The position numbers were made by a program, and so were the translations under genes. Shown here piece after piece: positions 1 through 6,009 of a stretch of 6,009 nt of DNA. This stretch comes from an uncultured Odoribacter sp. (GTDB lineage Bacteria > Bacteroidota > Bacteroidia > Bacteroidales > Marinifilaceae), in contig URJC01000160.1 in the NCBI GenBank assembly GCA_900548135.1, positions 1 through 6,009 of the forward strand. The letters are read 5' to 3'. Numbering within the stretch: the stretch's first letter is position 1; every line of letters starts with the position of its first letter. The notes beneath the pieces are model-generated. The model made no database searches. It was given only the letters and a program-made list of their open reading frames with translations, and was not told the origin of the DNA.

Positions 1-1
1 G

Positions 2-760
2 GAAAAACCCCAGATTGCGTTTATGGGAGCTTCCAGTATTGGCCGCGATCTGGGTCCCCGGGTATCTTCAGCTCTCCACAGCGGTTTGACGGCCGACTGT
101 ACCAGTCTGGAGATCGGAGACTACGAAGACAAAAAGAATAATAAGATTTACAATAACTTATTATATCAAATCCGTCCGGCCTTCGGAGGAAATATCGTAG
201 CTACCATTGTGAATCCGGATTGCAGACCTCAGATGGCCACCGTTCGCGAAGGAGTGATGAAAAAAGAAATTTTCAACACGACCCATCAGGGAGAAATCAA
301 AATAATTGATGTGAACAAATTCACTGCCCCGGAAGATTTTGTAATTCATGTGATTGAACGGCACATGGAAAAATCTAAAGTCAACCTCAAAGCAGCCCCA
401 ATCATTGTCGCCGGAGGTTATGGTGTTGGTTCAAAAGAAAATTTCCAGTTACTGCATGAATTAGCAAATGTACTGGGAGGAGAAGTCGGAGCTTCACGTG
501 CTGCTGTAGATGCCGGTTTTTGCGAACACGAACGCCAAATCGGACAAACAGGAACCACTGTACGTCCTAAACTGTATATCGCCTGCGGTATCTCAGGACA
601 AATCCAGCATACGGCCGGTATGGAAGAATCAGCTATGGTGATTGCTATCAACACCGACCCCCATGCACCCATCAACAAATTTGCTGATTACGTCATTACT
701 GGTGACTTAAATGTTGTTATCCCCAAGATGATCCAGTATTACAAGAAAAACAGCAAATAA
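2..760 (+). CDS. etfA: Electron-transfer flavoprotein alpha subunit (EtfA), 5' end missing
   Basis: This is the C-terminal 252 residues of EtfA; the frame is open to the left edge and stops at TAA 758-760. Full-length family members are about 310-340 residues, so part of N-terminal domain I is missing. EtfA and EtfB form a soluble cytoplasmic FAD heterodimer that exchanges electrons with acyl-CoA dehydrogenases. The C-terminal FAD domain is clear: a glycine-rich GGYGVGSKENF stretch (about nt 413-445), then GASRAAVDAGF, QIGQTG, and the family signature LYIACGISGQIQH followed by AGMEES and AIN (about nt 572-654). One oddity is that the first motif has Tyr (codon 419-421) where most EtfA proteins have Arg (SGGRG). 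The internal ATG at 23 is not a credible start, because family-like sequence (EKPQIAF) precedes it. EtfB is probably encoded just upstream, which is an inference from usual gene order. The acyl-CoA dehydrogenase gene begins 78 nt downstream on the same strand with no intrinsic terminator of the GC-stem plus U-tract type between them, so co-transcription is likely. The family assignment is very secure. Confidence 0.96.
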   Translation, partial: EKPQIAFMGASSIGRDLGPRVSSALHSGLTADCTSLEIGDYEDKKNNKIYNNLLYQIRPAFGGNIVATIVNPDCRPQMATVREGVMKKEIFNTTHQGEIKIIDVNKFTAPEDFVIHVIERHMEKSKVNLKAAPIIVAGGYGVGSKENFQLLHELANVLGGEVGASRAAVDAGFCEHERQIGQTGTTVRPKLYIACGISGQIQHTAGMEESAMVIAINTDPHAPINKFADYVITGDLNVVIPKMIQYYKKNSK

Positions 761-762
761 AT

Positions 763-832
763 AATTGTAAATTGTAAATTTTAGATTTTAAATCATTCTG
801 AATTTAAAATTTACAGTCTAAAATCTAAAATT
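763..832. repeat. Palindromic AT-rich element made of 7-nt units, between etfA and the dehydrogenase gene
   Basis: The left arm consists of four consecutive 7-nt units: ATTGTAA at 764 and 771, ATTTTAG at 778, ATTTTAA at 785. The right arm carries four units in the opposite sense: TTAAAAT at 804, TTACAGT at 811, CTAAAAT at 818 and 825. Together they form one imperfect hairpin, 763-793 pairing with 802-832 around loop CATTCTGA (794-801). By hand count it has 24 Watson-Crick pairs, 2 G-U pairs and 5 mismatches; the top 9 pairs are perfect. An alternative register gives a perfect 14-bp stem, 777-790 with 819-832. The element fills nearly all of the spacer and ends 6 nt before the dehydrogenase ATG. 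It could shape mRNA stability or translation of the downstream gene, or be a dispersed intergenic repeat. Function is not known from sequence. Confidence 0.75.
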
Positions 833-838
833 CAAATT

Positions 839-2545
839 ATGGCTAATTTTTATACAGATAACGAAGATATAAAATTTCAGTTGGGACATCCCCTGATGGA
901 AAAGATTGTTGCCCTGAAAGAGCGCAATTACACAGAAGCACAGCAATACGAAAGTGCTCCCCGTGATTTTGAAGATGCGATTGACAACTATGACAAAGTT
1001 TTGGAAATCGTAGGAGAAATCTGTGGAGATGTAGTCGCGGTCAATGCAGAGTCCGTAGACGCCGAAGGCCCTCAAGTCATTAACGGGCATGTCAAATATG
1101 CCGCTGGCACCCAGCAGAATATTGACGTCATCAACCAGGCTGGCCTGAATGGCATTTCCCTGCCCCGTAAATACAATGGCCTTAACTTCCCGATAGTCCC
1201 CTTCATCATGGCTGCAGAAATTGTTGCCCGTGCTGATGCTGGCTTGCAAAACATCTGGGGTTTGCAGGATTGTGCTGAAACAATCAATGAATTTGCTAAT
1301 GAAGAACAAAAAGCAAAATATTTACCCCGGGTATGCGCAGGAGAAACCTGTGCAATGGACTTGACGGAACCGGATGCCGGTTCTGACCTACAAGCCGTAC
1401 AATTGAAAGCTACTTACAACGAAGCTGACGGGAAATGGTACCTGAATGGGGTAAAACGTTTCATCACCAATGGTGACGGACACATTTCTCTGGTTTTGGC
1501 ACGTTCTGAAGCAGGTACCAATGACGGACGCGGATTGTCTATGTTCATTTATGACCGCAATGATGACGCAGTAACTGTACGCCGCATTGAAAATAAACTT
1601 GGGATCAAAGGTTCTCCGACTTGCGAATTGGTATTCAAAAATGCACCGGCAGAATTAGTAGGCGAACGGAAAATGGGGTTGATTAAATATGTCATGGCCC
1701 TGATGAATGCCGCCCGTCTGGGAATCGGCGGACAATCTGTAGGTATTGCAGAAGCAGCCTACCGCGAAGGTCTGAAGTATGCTCAGGAACGGAAACAATT
1801 TGGAAAAGCAATCATTGAATTTCCGGCAATCTATGAAATGCTTTCAAATATGGAAGCTAAATTACATGGAATCCGCACAATCTTATACGAAACAGCTCGA
1901 TTTGTAGACGTATATAAAACATATTACCACATCTCTCAGGAAAGAGCCCTGGACAAAGACGAACGCAGTGAGATGAAAGAATACCAGAAATTGGCAGATA
2001 TCTACACTCCACTGCAAAAATTATTTGCCAGTGAATATGCCAACGAAATCACCTATGATGCCCTGCAGATCCACGGTGGTTCTGGTTTCATGAAAGATTA
2101 TCCAATTCAACGGTATGTGAGGGATGCCCGTATCACCAATATTTATGAAGGTACTTCACAATTACAGGTTGTTGCTGCCATTCGCGGAGTTACCACCGGA
2201 CAGTATGCCAAACACATCCGTGAAGTATACGAGCAAACTCCTATTGCACCTGAACATGAATATTTACGTGATAAATTGAAATGCATGACGGACAAACTGG
2301 AAGCAACGACAGCCAAGGTGGCTGAATCCGGTAATACAGAATACACAGATTTTCATGCCCGCCGTTTGGTGGAAATAGCCGGATATACCATTATCGGTTA
2401 TCTGTTGCTTCTCGATAGCCAAAGATGTGATAAATACCTGAAATCAGCAGAGATTTTCATCAATTATGGTGAAGCTAAAGTTGCTGCACATACAGCATTT
2501 ATTAACAATTTCAATCCGGAAAAACTGGGTATGTATAAAAAATAA
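839..2545 (+). CDS. Acyl-CoA dehydrogenase, long form (568 residues), probably EtfAB-linked
   Basis: This is an FAD-dependent flavoenzyme that oxidises acyl-CoA to trans-2-enoyl-CoA, or runs the reverse in fermentation, using EtfAB as electron partner. Visible motifs are an N-terminal YTDNEDIKFQL segment like that of long-form members; DLTEPDAGSD (174-183) at the flavin/substrate site; ERKQFGKAI with Arg318 and Phe321-Gly322; QIHGGSGFMKDYPIQRYVRD (about 412-431); and IYEGTSQLQ, in which Glu437 is the expected catalytic base. Ordinary members have about 380 residues. This protein has an extra charged segment around 360-385 and about 110 residues beyond the usual end, giving it the long-form (DmdC/FadE-like) architecture. 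Start 839 is chosen because the protein begins family-like immediately; no Shine-Dalgarno sequence is visible, as is common in Bacteroidota. It follows etfA and ends before a terminator, so it is probably the last gene of the operon. Chain-length specificity cannot be read from sequence. A butyryl-CoA role is plausible because I recall P. gingivalis carrying a similar acyl-CoA dehydrogenase/etf cluster in its butyrate pathway. Confidence 0.95.
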   Translation: MANFYTDNEDIKFQLGHPLMEKIVALKERNYTEAQQYESAPRDFEDAIDNYDKVLEIVGEICGDVVAVNAESVDAEGPQVINGHVKYAAGTQQNIDVINQAGLNGISLPRKYNGLNFPIVPFIMAAEIVARADAGLQNIWGLQDCAETINEFANEEQKAKYLPRVCAGETCAMDLTEPDAGSDLQAVQLKATYNEADGKWYLNGVKRFITNGDGHISLVLARSEAGTNDGRGLSMFIYDRNDDAVTVRRIENKLGIKGSPTCELVFKNAPAELVGERKMGLIKYVMALMNAARLGIGGQSVGIAEAAYREGLKYAQERKQFGKAIIEFPAIYEMLSNMEAKLHGIRTILYETARFVDVYKTYYHISQERALDKDERSEMKEYQKLADIYTPLQKLFASEYANEITYDALQIHGGSGFMKDYPIQRYVRDARITNIYEGTSQLQVVAAIRGVTTGQYAKHIREVYEQTPIAPEHEYLRDKLKCMTDKLEATTAKVAESGNTEYTDFHARRLVEIAGYTIIGYLLLLDSQRCDKYLKSAEIFINYGEAKVAAHTAFINNFNPEKLGMYKK

Positions 2546-2575
2546 TGACGTCGGTTTTGACCGTAGTTTATAAAG

Positions 2576-2603
2576 AAACGTCCCTTTCCAGGGACGTTTT
2601 TTT
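2576..2603 (+). terminator. Rho-independent terminator of the etfA-acyl-CoA dehydrogenase unit
   Basis: A perfect 9-bp stem pairs AAACGTCCC (2576-2584) with GGGACGTTT (2591-2599). The 6-nt loop is TTTCCA, and the run of T continues to 2603. It begins 30 nt after the stop codon of the dehydrogenase. The T-run lies on the + strand side only, so the terminator acts on rightward transcription. It also implies that the downstream protease gene needs its own promoter. Confidence 0.92.
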
Positions 2604-2615
2604 ATGTCCTTCCTA

Positions 2616-2753
2616 CTTAAAATCGCCAGATCGTTCAAGGACGAAATCCAAATTTTTCGTTAAACTCCCGCAACCGATTCCGGTTTCTATACAAATTTAT
2701 TACATTTACCAGCCATTATATAACGATCTGGTCAATTTTAAGGTGTTTTTTTT
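2616..2753. other. Structured non-coding element: long inverted repeat enclosing two hairpins, followed by a T8 tract
   Basis: CCAGATCGTT (2626-2635) is the exact reverse complement of AACGATCTGG (2722-2731). After a small 2x3 interruption (CG 2624-2625 against TCA 2732-2734), CTTAAAAT (2616-2623) pairs exactly with ATTTTAAG (2735-2742). That gives 18 paired positions closing an 86-nt interior. Inside are a 6-bp hairpin (ACGAAA 2641-2646 with TTTCGT 2655-2660) and a 5-bp hairpin (AACCG 2672-2676 with CGGTT 2681-2685, loop ATTC). Three bases past the closing stem comes a run of eight T (2746-2753), then 25 nt to the protease start codon. The layout fits a structured 5' leader or attenuator, or a small RNA with its own terminator. 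A MITE is another option, since TTAA sits at both outer edges (2617-2620, 2738-2741). No coding potential is apparent. The pairing is seen directly; its role is inferred. Confidence 0.6.
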
Positions 2754-2778
2754 ATTTAACCTCAAGAATATTAAACGC

Positions 2779-2841
2779 ATGAATCTAATTAAAGTTCTTT
2801 TTGCGGGGATATTCCTCCTCGTCTTTTCTGATCTTAAAGCT
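2779..2841 (+). other. Sec signal peptide of the tricorn homolog
   Basis: Residues 1-21 have the classic layout: a short N-region with Lys5, a hydrophobic core (VLFAGIFLLVF, 6-16), and a polar C-region ending in LKA before Gln22. The expected signal peptidase I cut is after Ala21. There is no Cys after the core, so this is not a lipoprotein signal. The mature protein begins QENPLWLRYP, which leads directly into the first propeller blade. Confidence 0.85.
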
Positions 2842-5800
2842 CAGGAAAATCCGCTTTGGTTACGTTATCCCGCGATTTCTCCCGACGGAAAAACCATTGC
2901 CTTTTGTTACAACGGAGATATTTTCTTAGTAAACAGTGAAGGTGGAAAAGCTACCCAGCTCACGACTCATCCGGCTTACGATAGCCGTCCGATATGGTCT
3001 CCGGACAGTAAAACCATTGCTTTCACCTCAGCACGCGACGGAGGCCTTGACTTATACATAGTCCCGGTGAGCGGAGGTACACCGACCCGGCTGACCAATT
3101 TTTTAGGCAGTGCCATTCCTGATTGCTTCACTCCTGACGGCAAGCATATCCTTTACCGCTGTTCTATTATGCCCGACCAACAATACGGACAATTCCCTTC
3201 CGGGGCACAAATCTACTCTATTCCTGTGACAGGAGGACGTCCGGAGCAATTTCTGACTTTTGAAGCATACAATATCTCTTTCAATAAAGCTGGAAACAAA
3301 ATATACTACCACGATAAAAAAGGATATGAAGATGAATGGCGGAAACACCACACTTCATCCGTATGCCGGGATATCTGGGAATATGATTTAGAAAACGGTA
3401 CTTTTAATAATCTGACTAACAAACAAGTAGAAGACCGCTATCCGGTATTGTCTGTAGACGATAATACTCTTTACTTTTTAAGTGAACGTTTCGGCGATTT
3501 CAATGTTTGTCAAATGTCCGTAGACAACCCTCAAAACATAAAACAGCTCACTCATTTCAGTAAACATCCCGTTCGTTTCCTCAGCCGTTCCAAAGACGAT
3601 ATACTTTGTTTTTTTTACGATGGAGAAATTTATACTCTTAAACCGGGTAAACAACCTAAAAAATTATCTGTAACCATTGTAGCTGACAATCCTGTACCTG
3701 CAATCAGTAAATACAGCTGGAACAATGGTGCCAGAGAAATCGCCGTATCTCCTAACGGCAAAGAATTTGCCGTAGTAGTCCGTGGGGACATATTCGTTGC
3801 CAACGCCGAATTTGGTACAACCAAACGAATCACCAACACAGCTGCTCAGGAACGGAACGTAAGTTTTTCTCCTGACGGACGTTCCCTGGTATATGCTTCA
3901 GAACGTGACGGACAGTGGAACCTGTACATTTCCCGGATTAAAGATAAAGACGATCAGTCTTTTGCATATGCCCGTGAAATCGAAGAAGAACAAATCACAA
4001 AAGGAAATAATGCCTGTTTTCAACCGGCCTTCTCACCCGACGGTAAAGAAATCGCCTACCTCGAAAACCGTACCGAGATTAAGATCATGAACCTGAAAAA
4101 TAAAAAATCCAGGACTGTTTTACCGGCAAAATACAATTATTCTTATACCGATGGTGATCAATCTTTTGAATGGTCTCCGGACGGGCGCTGGATTCTGGCA
4201 AAATTCTTTGAAGAAGGAGGCTGGCAGCATCCTGATATCGCTCTGGTAAAAGCAGACGGTAAAGGCGAAATACACAATCTCACCAATAGTGGCTATAGTG
4301 ATGTTAATCCGCGGTGGATGATGGGCGGAAAAGCTATTATCTGGCAAACTGACCGTCAAGGTATGCGTAGCCACGGAAGCTGGGGTGCCCAGGGAGACAT
4401 CTATGCTCTATTTCTGGATCCCGAGGCTTATGAATACTTCCGCATGAATAAAGAAGACAGAGCCCTCTATAAGGAGACTAAAGCTCTGCAAGCCAAAAAA
4501 GAAGCTGAAGAAAAAGCAGCTGCTGCAGCTAAGAAAAGTAAAAAAACAGACAATGCTGATAAACCTGAAAAAGACAAGAAAAAAGACAAAAAAGAGAAAA
4601 ACACAAAAGCTGCTCCAGCAACACCAACCTCCCCACAAACACCAACAGGAGAAGACAATAAACTACCTGAACTGAAAATGGATCTGAAAAACCTGGAGGA
4701 CCGGATGGTACGCATGACAATCAATTCTTCCAATTTAGGAGATGCCGTGCTGACCAACGACGGAAGCAAACTTTACTACCTGGCTGCTTTCGAAGGCGGA
4801 TATGACCTTTGGGTACACGATTTCGAAAATAACAGTACCCGCATCCTTTCAAAAATGGGACGCGGCGGTTCATTGGAATTGTCAAAAGACGGGAAAAACT
4901 TATATTTACTCTCAGGAGGCCAAATTTACAACATTAACCAAGGCAATGGACAGCTAAAACAAATGGGCTATAAAGCCGATTTCGAACTCAAACGTCCGGA
5001 AGAACGTGAAAGTCTGTTCAATCACGTCTGGCAGCAAGTTAATGATAAATTCTATGATAAGGATTTTAAAGGAGTAGACTGGCCCTTTTACAAAAAAGCT
5101 TATGAAAAATTCCTGCCCTACGTAAACAATGAATATGACTTTGCTGACGTTTTAGGTGAAATGCTGGGTGAATTAAACGCTTCCCACACAGGGGCCAGGT
5201 ATGGTGGCAATTTCAGCCGTGCAGCAACGGCAACCCTAGGCGTATTTTACGACGAAACCTACCAGGGAGACGGATTGAAAATCAGCGAAATTCTGGAACG
5301 GGGCCCATTGGATAATTCAGGAACCAAAATACAAGCCGGCATGATTATCCGTAAGATAGATAACGCCCCAATCCGCAAGGGAGAAGACTATTATCCTTTG
5401 TTGGAAGGGAAATCCGGAAAACGCACTCTGCTCACGATTTACGATCCCAAAACCAAAAAAGAATGGGAAGAATATGTAAAACCGACAAGCTATCAAAATC
5501 AAAACAACCTGCTTTATCAGCGTTGGATTAAACAACGTCAGCAAATGGTAGACAGCCTTTCAAAAGGCCAGATTGGTTATGTACATATTGCTTCAATGAA
5601 CAGTAATAGTTTCCGGAAAGCCTATTCCGAGATTTTAGGACGTTACCGTAACCGCAAAGCGATCATCATTGATACCCGCTATAACGGAGGCGGATGGCTG
5701 CACGAAGACCTGATCCACTTGCTCAGCGGAAAACAATTTGCAACTTTCGTTCCCCGCGGACAATTTATCGGCATCGATCCGTTTGCCCAATGGACCAAAC

Positions 5801-6009
5801 CGTCGGCAGTATTGATCAGTGAAAGCAATTACAGTAATGCACATGGATTTCCCTGGGCTTATAAAGAACTGGGCTTAGGAAAACTGATCGGCATGCCTGT
5901 TCCCGGTACTATGACTGCCGTATGGTGGGAAAACCTGATCAATGGCATTACTTTCGGCATTCCTCAGGTGGGCATGAAAGACAATCAGGGACGTATTCTT
6001 GAAAATATG
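2779..6009 (+). CDS. Exported tricorn protease homolog (S41 family), 3' end missing
   Basis: The frame is open from ATG 2779 to the window edge (1077 codons, no stop). Tricorn peptidases trim oligopeptides; the archaeal prototype is cytosolic, whereas this one has a Sec signal peptide (1-21), so a periplasmic or secreted role is inferred. Layout: propeller 1 about 25-310, with SPDGK-type blade motifs at 34 and 74; propeller 2 about 315-730, with SPNG/SPDG at 324, 364, 419 and 466; helical C1 about 735-803; PDZ about 816-910; S41 core from about 925. Catalytic candidates are Ser802-His803 (NASHTG), the DTRYNGGG oxyanion-hole region (965-972), nucleophile Ser1019 (NYSNAHGFP) and Glu1075 (LEN) at the very end. 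Their spacings (216 and 56 residues) nearly match those of Thermoplasma tricorn (His746-Ser965 219, Ser965-Glu1023 58). A Lys/Ala/Pro-rich segment at 565-630 interrupts propeller 2. Asn1020 follows the nucleophile where Thermoplasma tricorn has Asp. The start is chosen for the clean signal peptide; no Shine-Dalgarno sequence is visible. Perhaps 20-50 residues are missing. Confidence 0.95.
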   Translation, partial: MNLIKVLFAGIFLLVFSDLKAQENPLWLRYPAISPDGKTIAFCYNGDIFLVNSEGGKATQLTTHPAYDSRPIWSPDSKTIAFTSARDGGLDLYIVPVSGGTPTRLTNFLGSAIPDCFTPDGKHILYRCSIMPDQQYGQFPSGAQIYSIPVTGGRPEQFLTFEAYNISFNKAGNKIYYHDKKGYEDEWRKHHTSSVCRDIWEYDLENGTFNNLTNKQVEDRYPVLSVDDNTLYFLSERFGDFNVCQMSVDNPQNIKQLTHFSKHPVRFLSRSKDDILCFFYDGEIYTLKPGKQPKKLSVTIVADNPVPAISKYSWNNGAREIAVSPNGKEFAVVVRGDIFVANAEFGTTKRITNTAAQERNVSFSPDGRSLVYASERDGQWNLYISRIKDKDDQSFAYAREIEEEQITKGNNACFQPAFSPDGKEIAYLENRTEIKIMNLKNKKSRTVLPAKYNYSYTDGDQSFEWSPDGRWILAKFFEEGGWQHPDIALVKADGKGEIHNLTNSGYSDVNPRWMMGGKAIIWQTDRQGMRSHGSWGAQGDIYALFLDPEAYEYFRMNKEDRALYKETKALQAKKEAEEKAAAAAKKSKKTDNADKPEKDKKKDKKEKNTKAAPATPTSPQTPTGEDNKLPELKMDLKNLEDRMVRMTINSSNLGDAVLTNDGSKLYYLAAFEGGYDLWVHDFENNSTRILSKMGRGGSLELSKDGKNLYLLSGGQIYNINQGNGQLKQMGYKADFELKRPEERESLFNHVWQQVNDKFYDKDFKGVDWPFYKKAYEKFLPYVNNEYDFADVLGEMLGELNASHTGARYGGNFSRAATATLGVFYDETYQGDGLKISEILERGPLDNSGTKIQAGMIIRKIDNAPIRKGEDYYPLLEGKSGKRTLLTIYDPKTKKEWEEYVKPTSYQNQNNLLYQRWIKQRQQMVDSLSKGQIGYVHIASMNSNSFRKAYSEILGRYRNRKAIIIDTRYNGGGWLHEDLIHLLSGKQFATFVPRGQFIGIDPFAQWTKPSAVLISESNYSNAHGFPWAYKELGLGKLIGMPVPGTMTAVWWENLINGITFGIPQVGMKDNQGRILENM
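4471..4668 (+). other. Low-complexity Lys/Glu/Ala then Pro/Thr segment inside the second propeller
   Basis: Residues 565-630 of the protease are dominated first by Lys, Glu and Ala (an alanine run at 580-584, then several Lys-Asp-Lys clusters), and then by Ala, Pro and Thr (about 611-624). The segment separates blade sequence ending near YEYFRMNKEDRA from blade sequence resuming at LKNLEDRMVRMTINSS. It is likely an exposed, flexible, strongly basic loop. Similar Lys-rich insertions at this place are, as I recall, common in Bacteroidota tricorn homologs. The reading frame stays open through the A-rich DNA. Confidence 0.8.

Noticed and set aside
161..1309. Open frames on the minus strand (161-364, 418-678, 818-1309, 1072-1287)
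   Set aside because: They lie antisense to etfA and the acyl-CoA dehydrogenase gene, whose proteins are clearly conserved families. Their translations show no recognisable domain and no promoter or terminator context.
2552..2563. Small hairpin CGGT-TTTG-ACCG just after the dehydrogenase stop codon
   Set aside because: It has only four pairs and no T-run; the 9-bp hairpin 13 nt further on explains termination much better.
3609..3616. T8 run in the protease coding sequence as a phase-variation or frameshift site
   Set aside because: The frame continues intact through it (Cys-Phe-Phe-Tyr), the run is short for slippage-driven switching, and no downstream pseudoknot or useful alternative frame was seen.
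3893..4090. 65-codon + strand open frame inside the protease gene
   Set aside because: It is out of frame with a continuous, domain-supported reading frame, and has no start context or recognisable content.
4570..4610. A-rich lysine codons as a programmed -1 frameshift signal
   Set aside because: The A6G stretches are in the wrong phase for the A-AAA-AAG slippery heptamer (they read AAA AAA G), and the zero frame leads on to conserved propeller sequence.
4408..4769. Overlapping minus-strand open frames rich in Phe, Leu and Ser that look like membrane proteins
   Set aside because: They are the antisense of the Lys/Glu/Ala-rich loop of the protease. AAA and GAA codons read backwards as TTT and TTC, which produces a false hydrophobic look.
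1..6009. A novel defence, mobile or biosynthetic system, a CRISPR array, or tRNA/rRNA genes
   Set aside because: All coding sequence is accounted for by EtfA, an acyl-CoA dehydrogenase and a tricorn protease. No spaced direct repeats, transposase, integrase, nuclease or RNA-gene sequence was recognised.

Overview
The window looks like the chromosome of an anaerobic Bacteroidota, most likely Bacteroidales. Three things suggest this. The AT-rich leaders lack a Shine-Dalgarno sequence. An electron-transfer flavoprotein gene sits next to a long-form acyl-CoA dehydrogenase, an arrangement I recall from butyrate-forming members such as Porphyromonas gingivalis. There is also an exported tricorn-type protease of the kind common in this phylum. 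I cannot fix the genus. Everything lies on the + strand.

Region 1 (1-2603) is an energy-metabolism unit. It starts with the 3' two-thirds or more of etfA (electron-transfer flavoprotein alpha subunit). A 78-nt AT-rich spacer follows, almost entirely made of a hairpin built from 7-nt repeat units. Next comes a complete 568-residue acyl-CoA dehydrogenase with the catalytic Glu in place. A clear intrinsic terminator closes the unit at 2576-2603. EtfA, with an EtfB that is probably encoded just upstream of the window, carries electrons to or from the FAD of the dehydrogenase.

Region 2 (2604-2778) is non-coding. It holds an 18-bp interrupted inverted repeat (2616-2635 / 2722-2742) enclosing 86 nt with two smaller hairpins. 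A run of eight T follows, 25 nt before the next start codon. This is the least explained part of the window: it could be a structured leader or attenuator, a small RNA gene, or a tiny transposon-derived (MITE-like) element.

Region 3 (2779-6009) is one long open frame cut by the window edge. It encodes a secreted tricorn protease homolog: signal peptide, two beta-propellers, helical C1 domain, PDZ domain and S41 serine-peptidase core. The last three codons of the window reach the predicted catalytic Glu, so only the extreme C-terminus is missing. A Lys/Ala/Pro-rich low-complexity segment interrupts the second propeller.

There are no tRNA, rRNA, CRISPR array, phage, transposase or defence genes. 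The protein-coding content is ordinary housekeeping and periplasmic proteolysis. The two intergenic structured elements are the items most worth following up.
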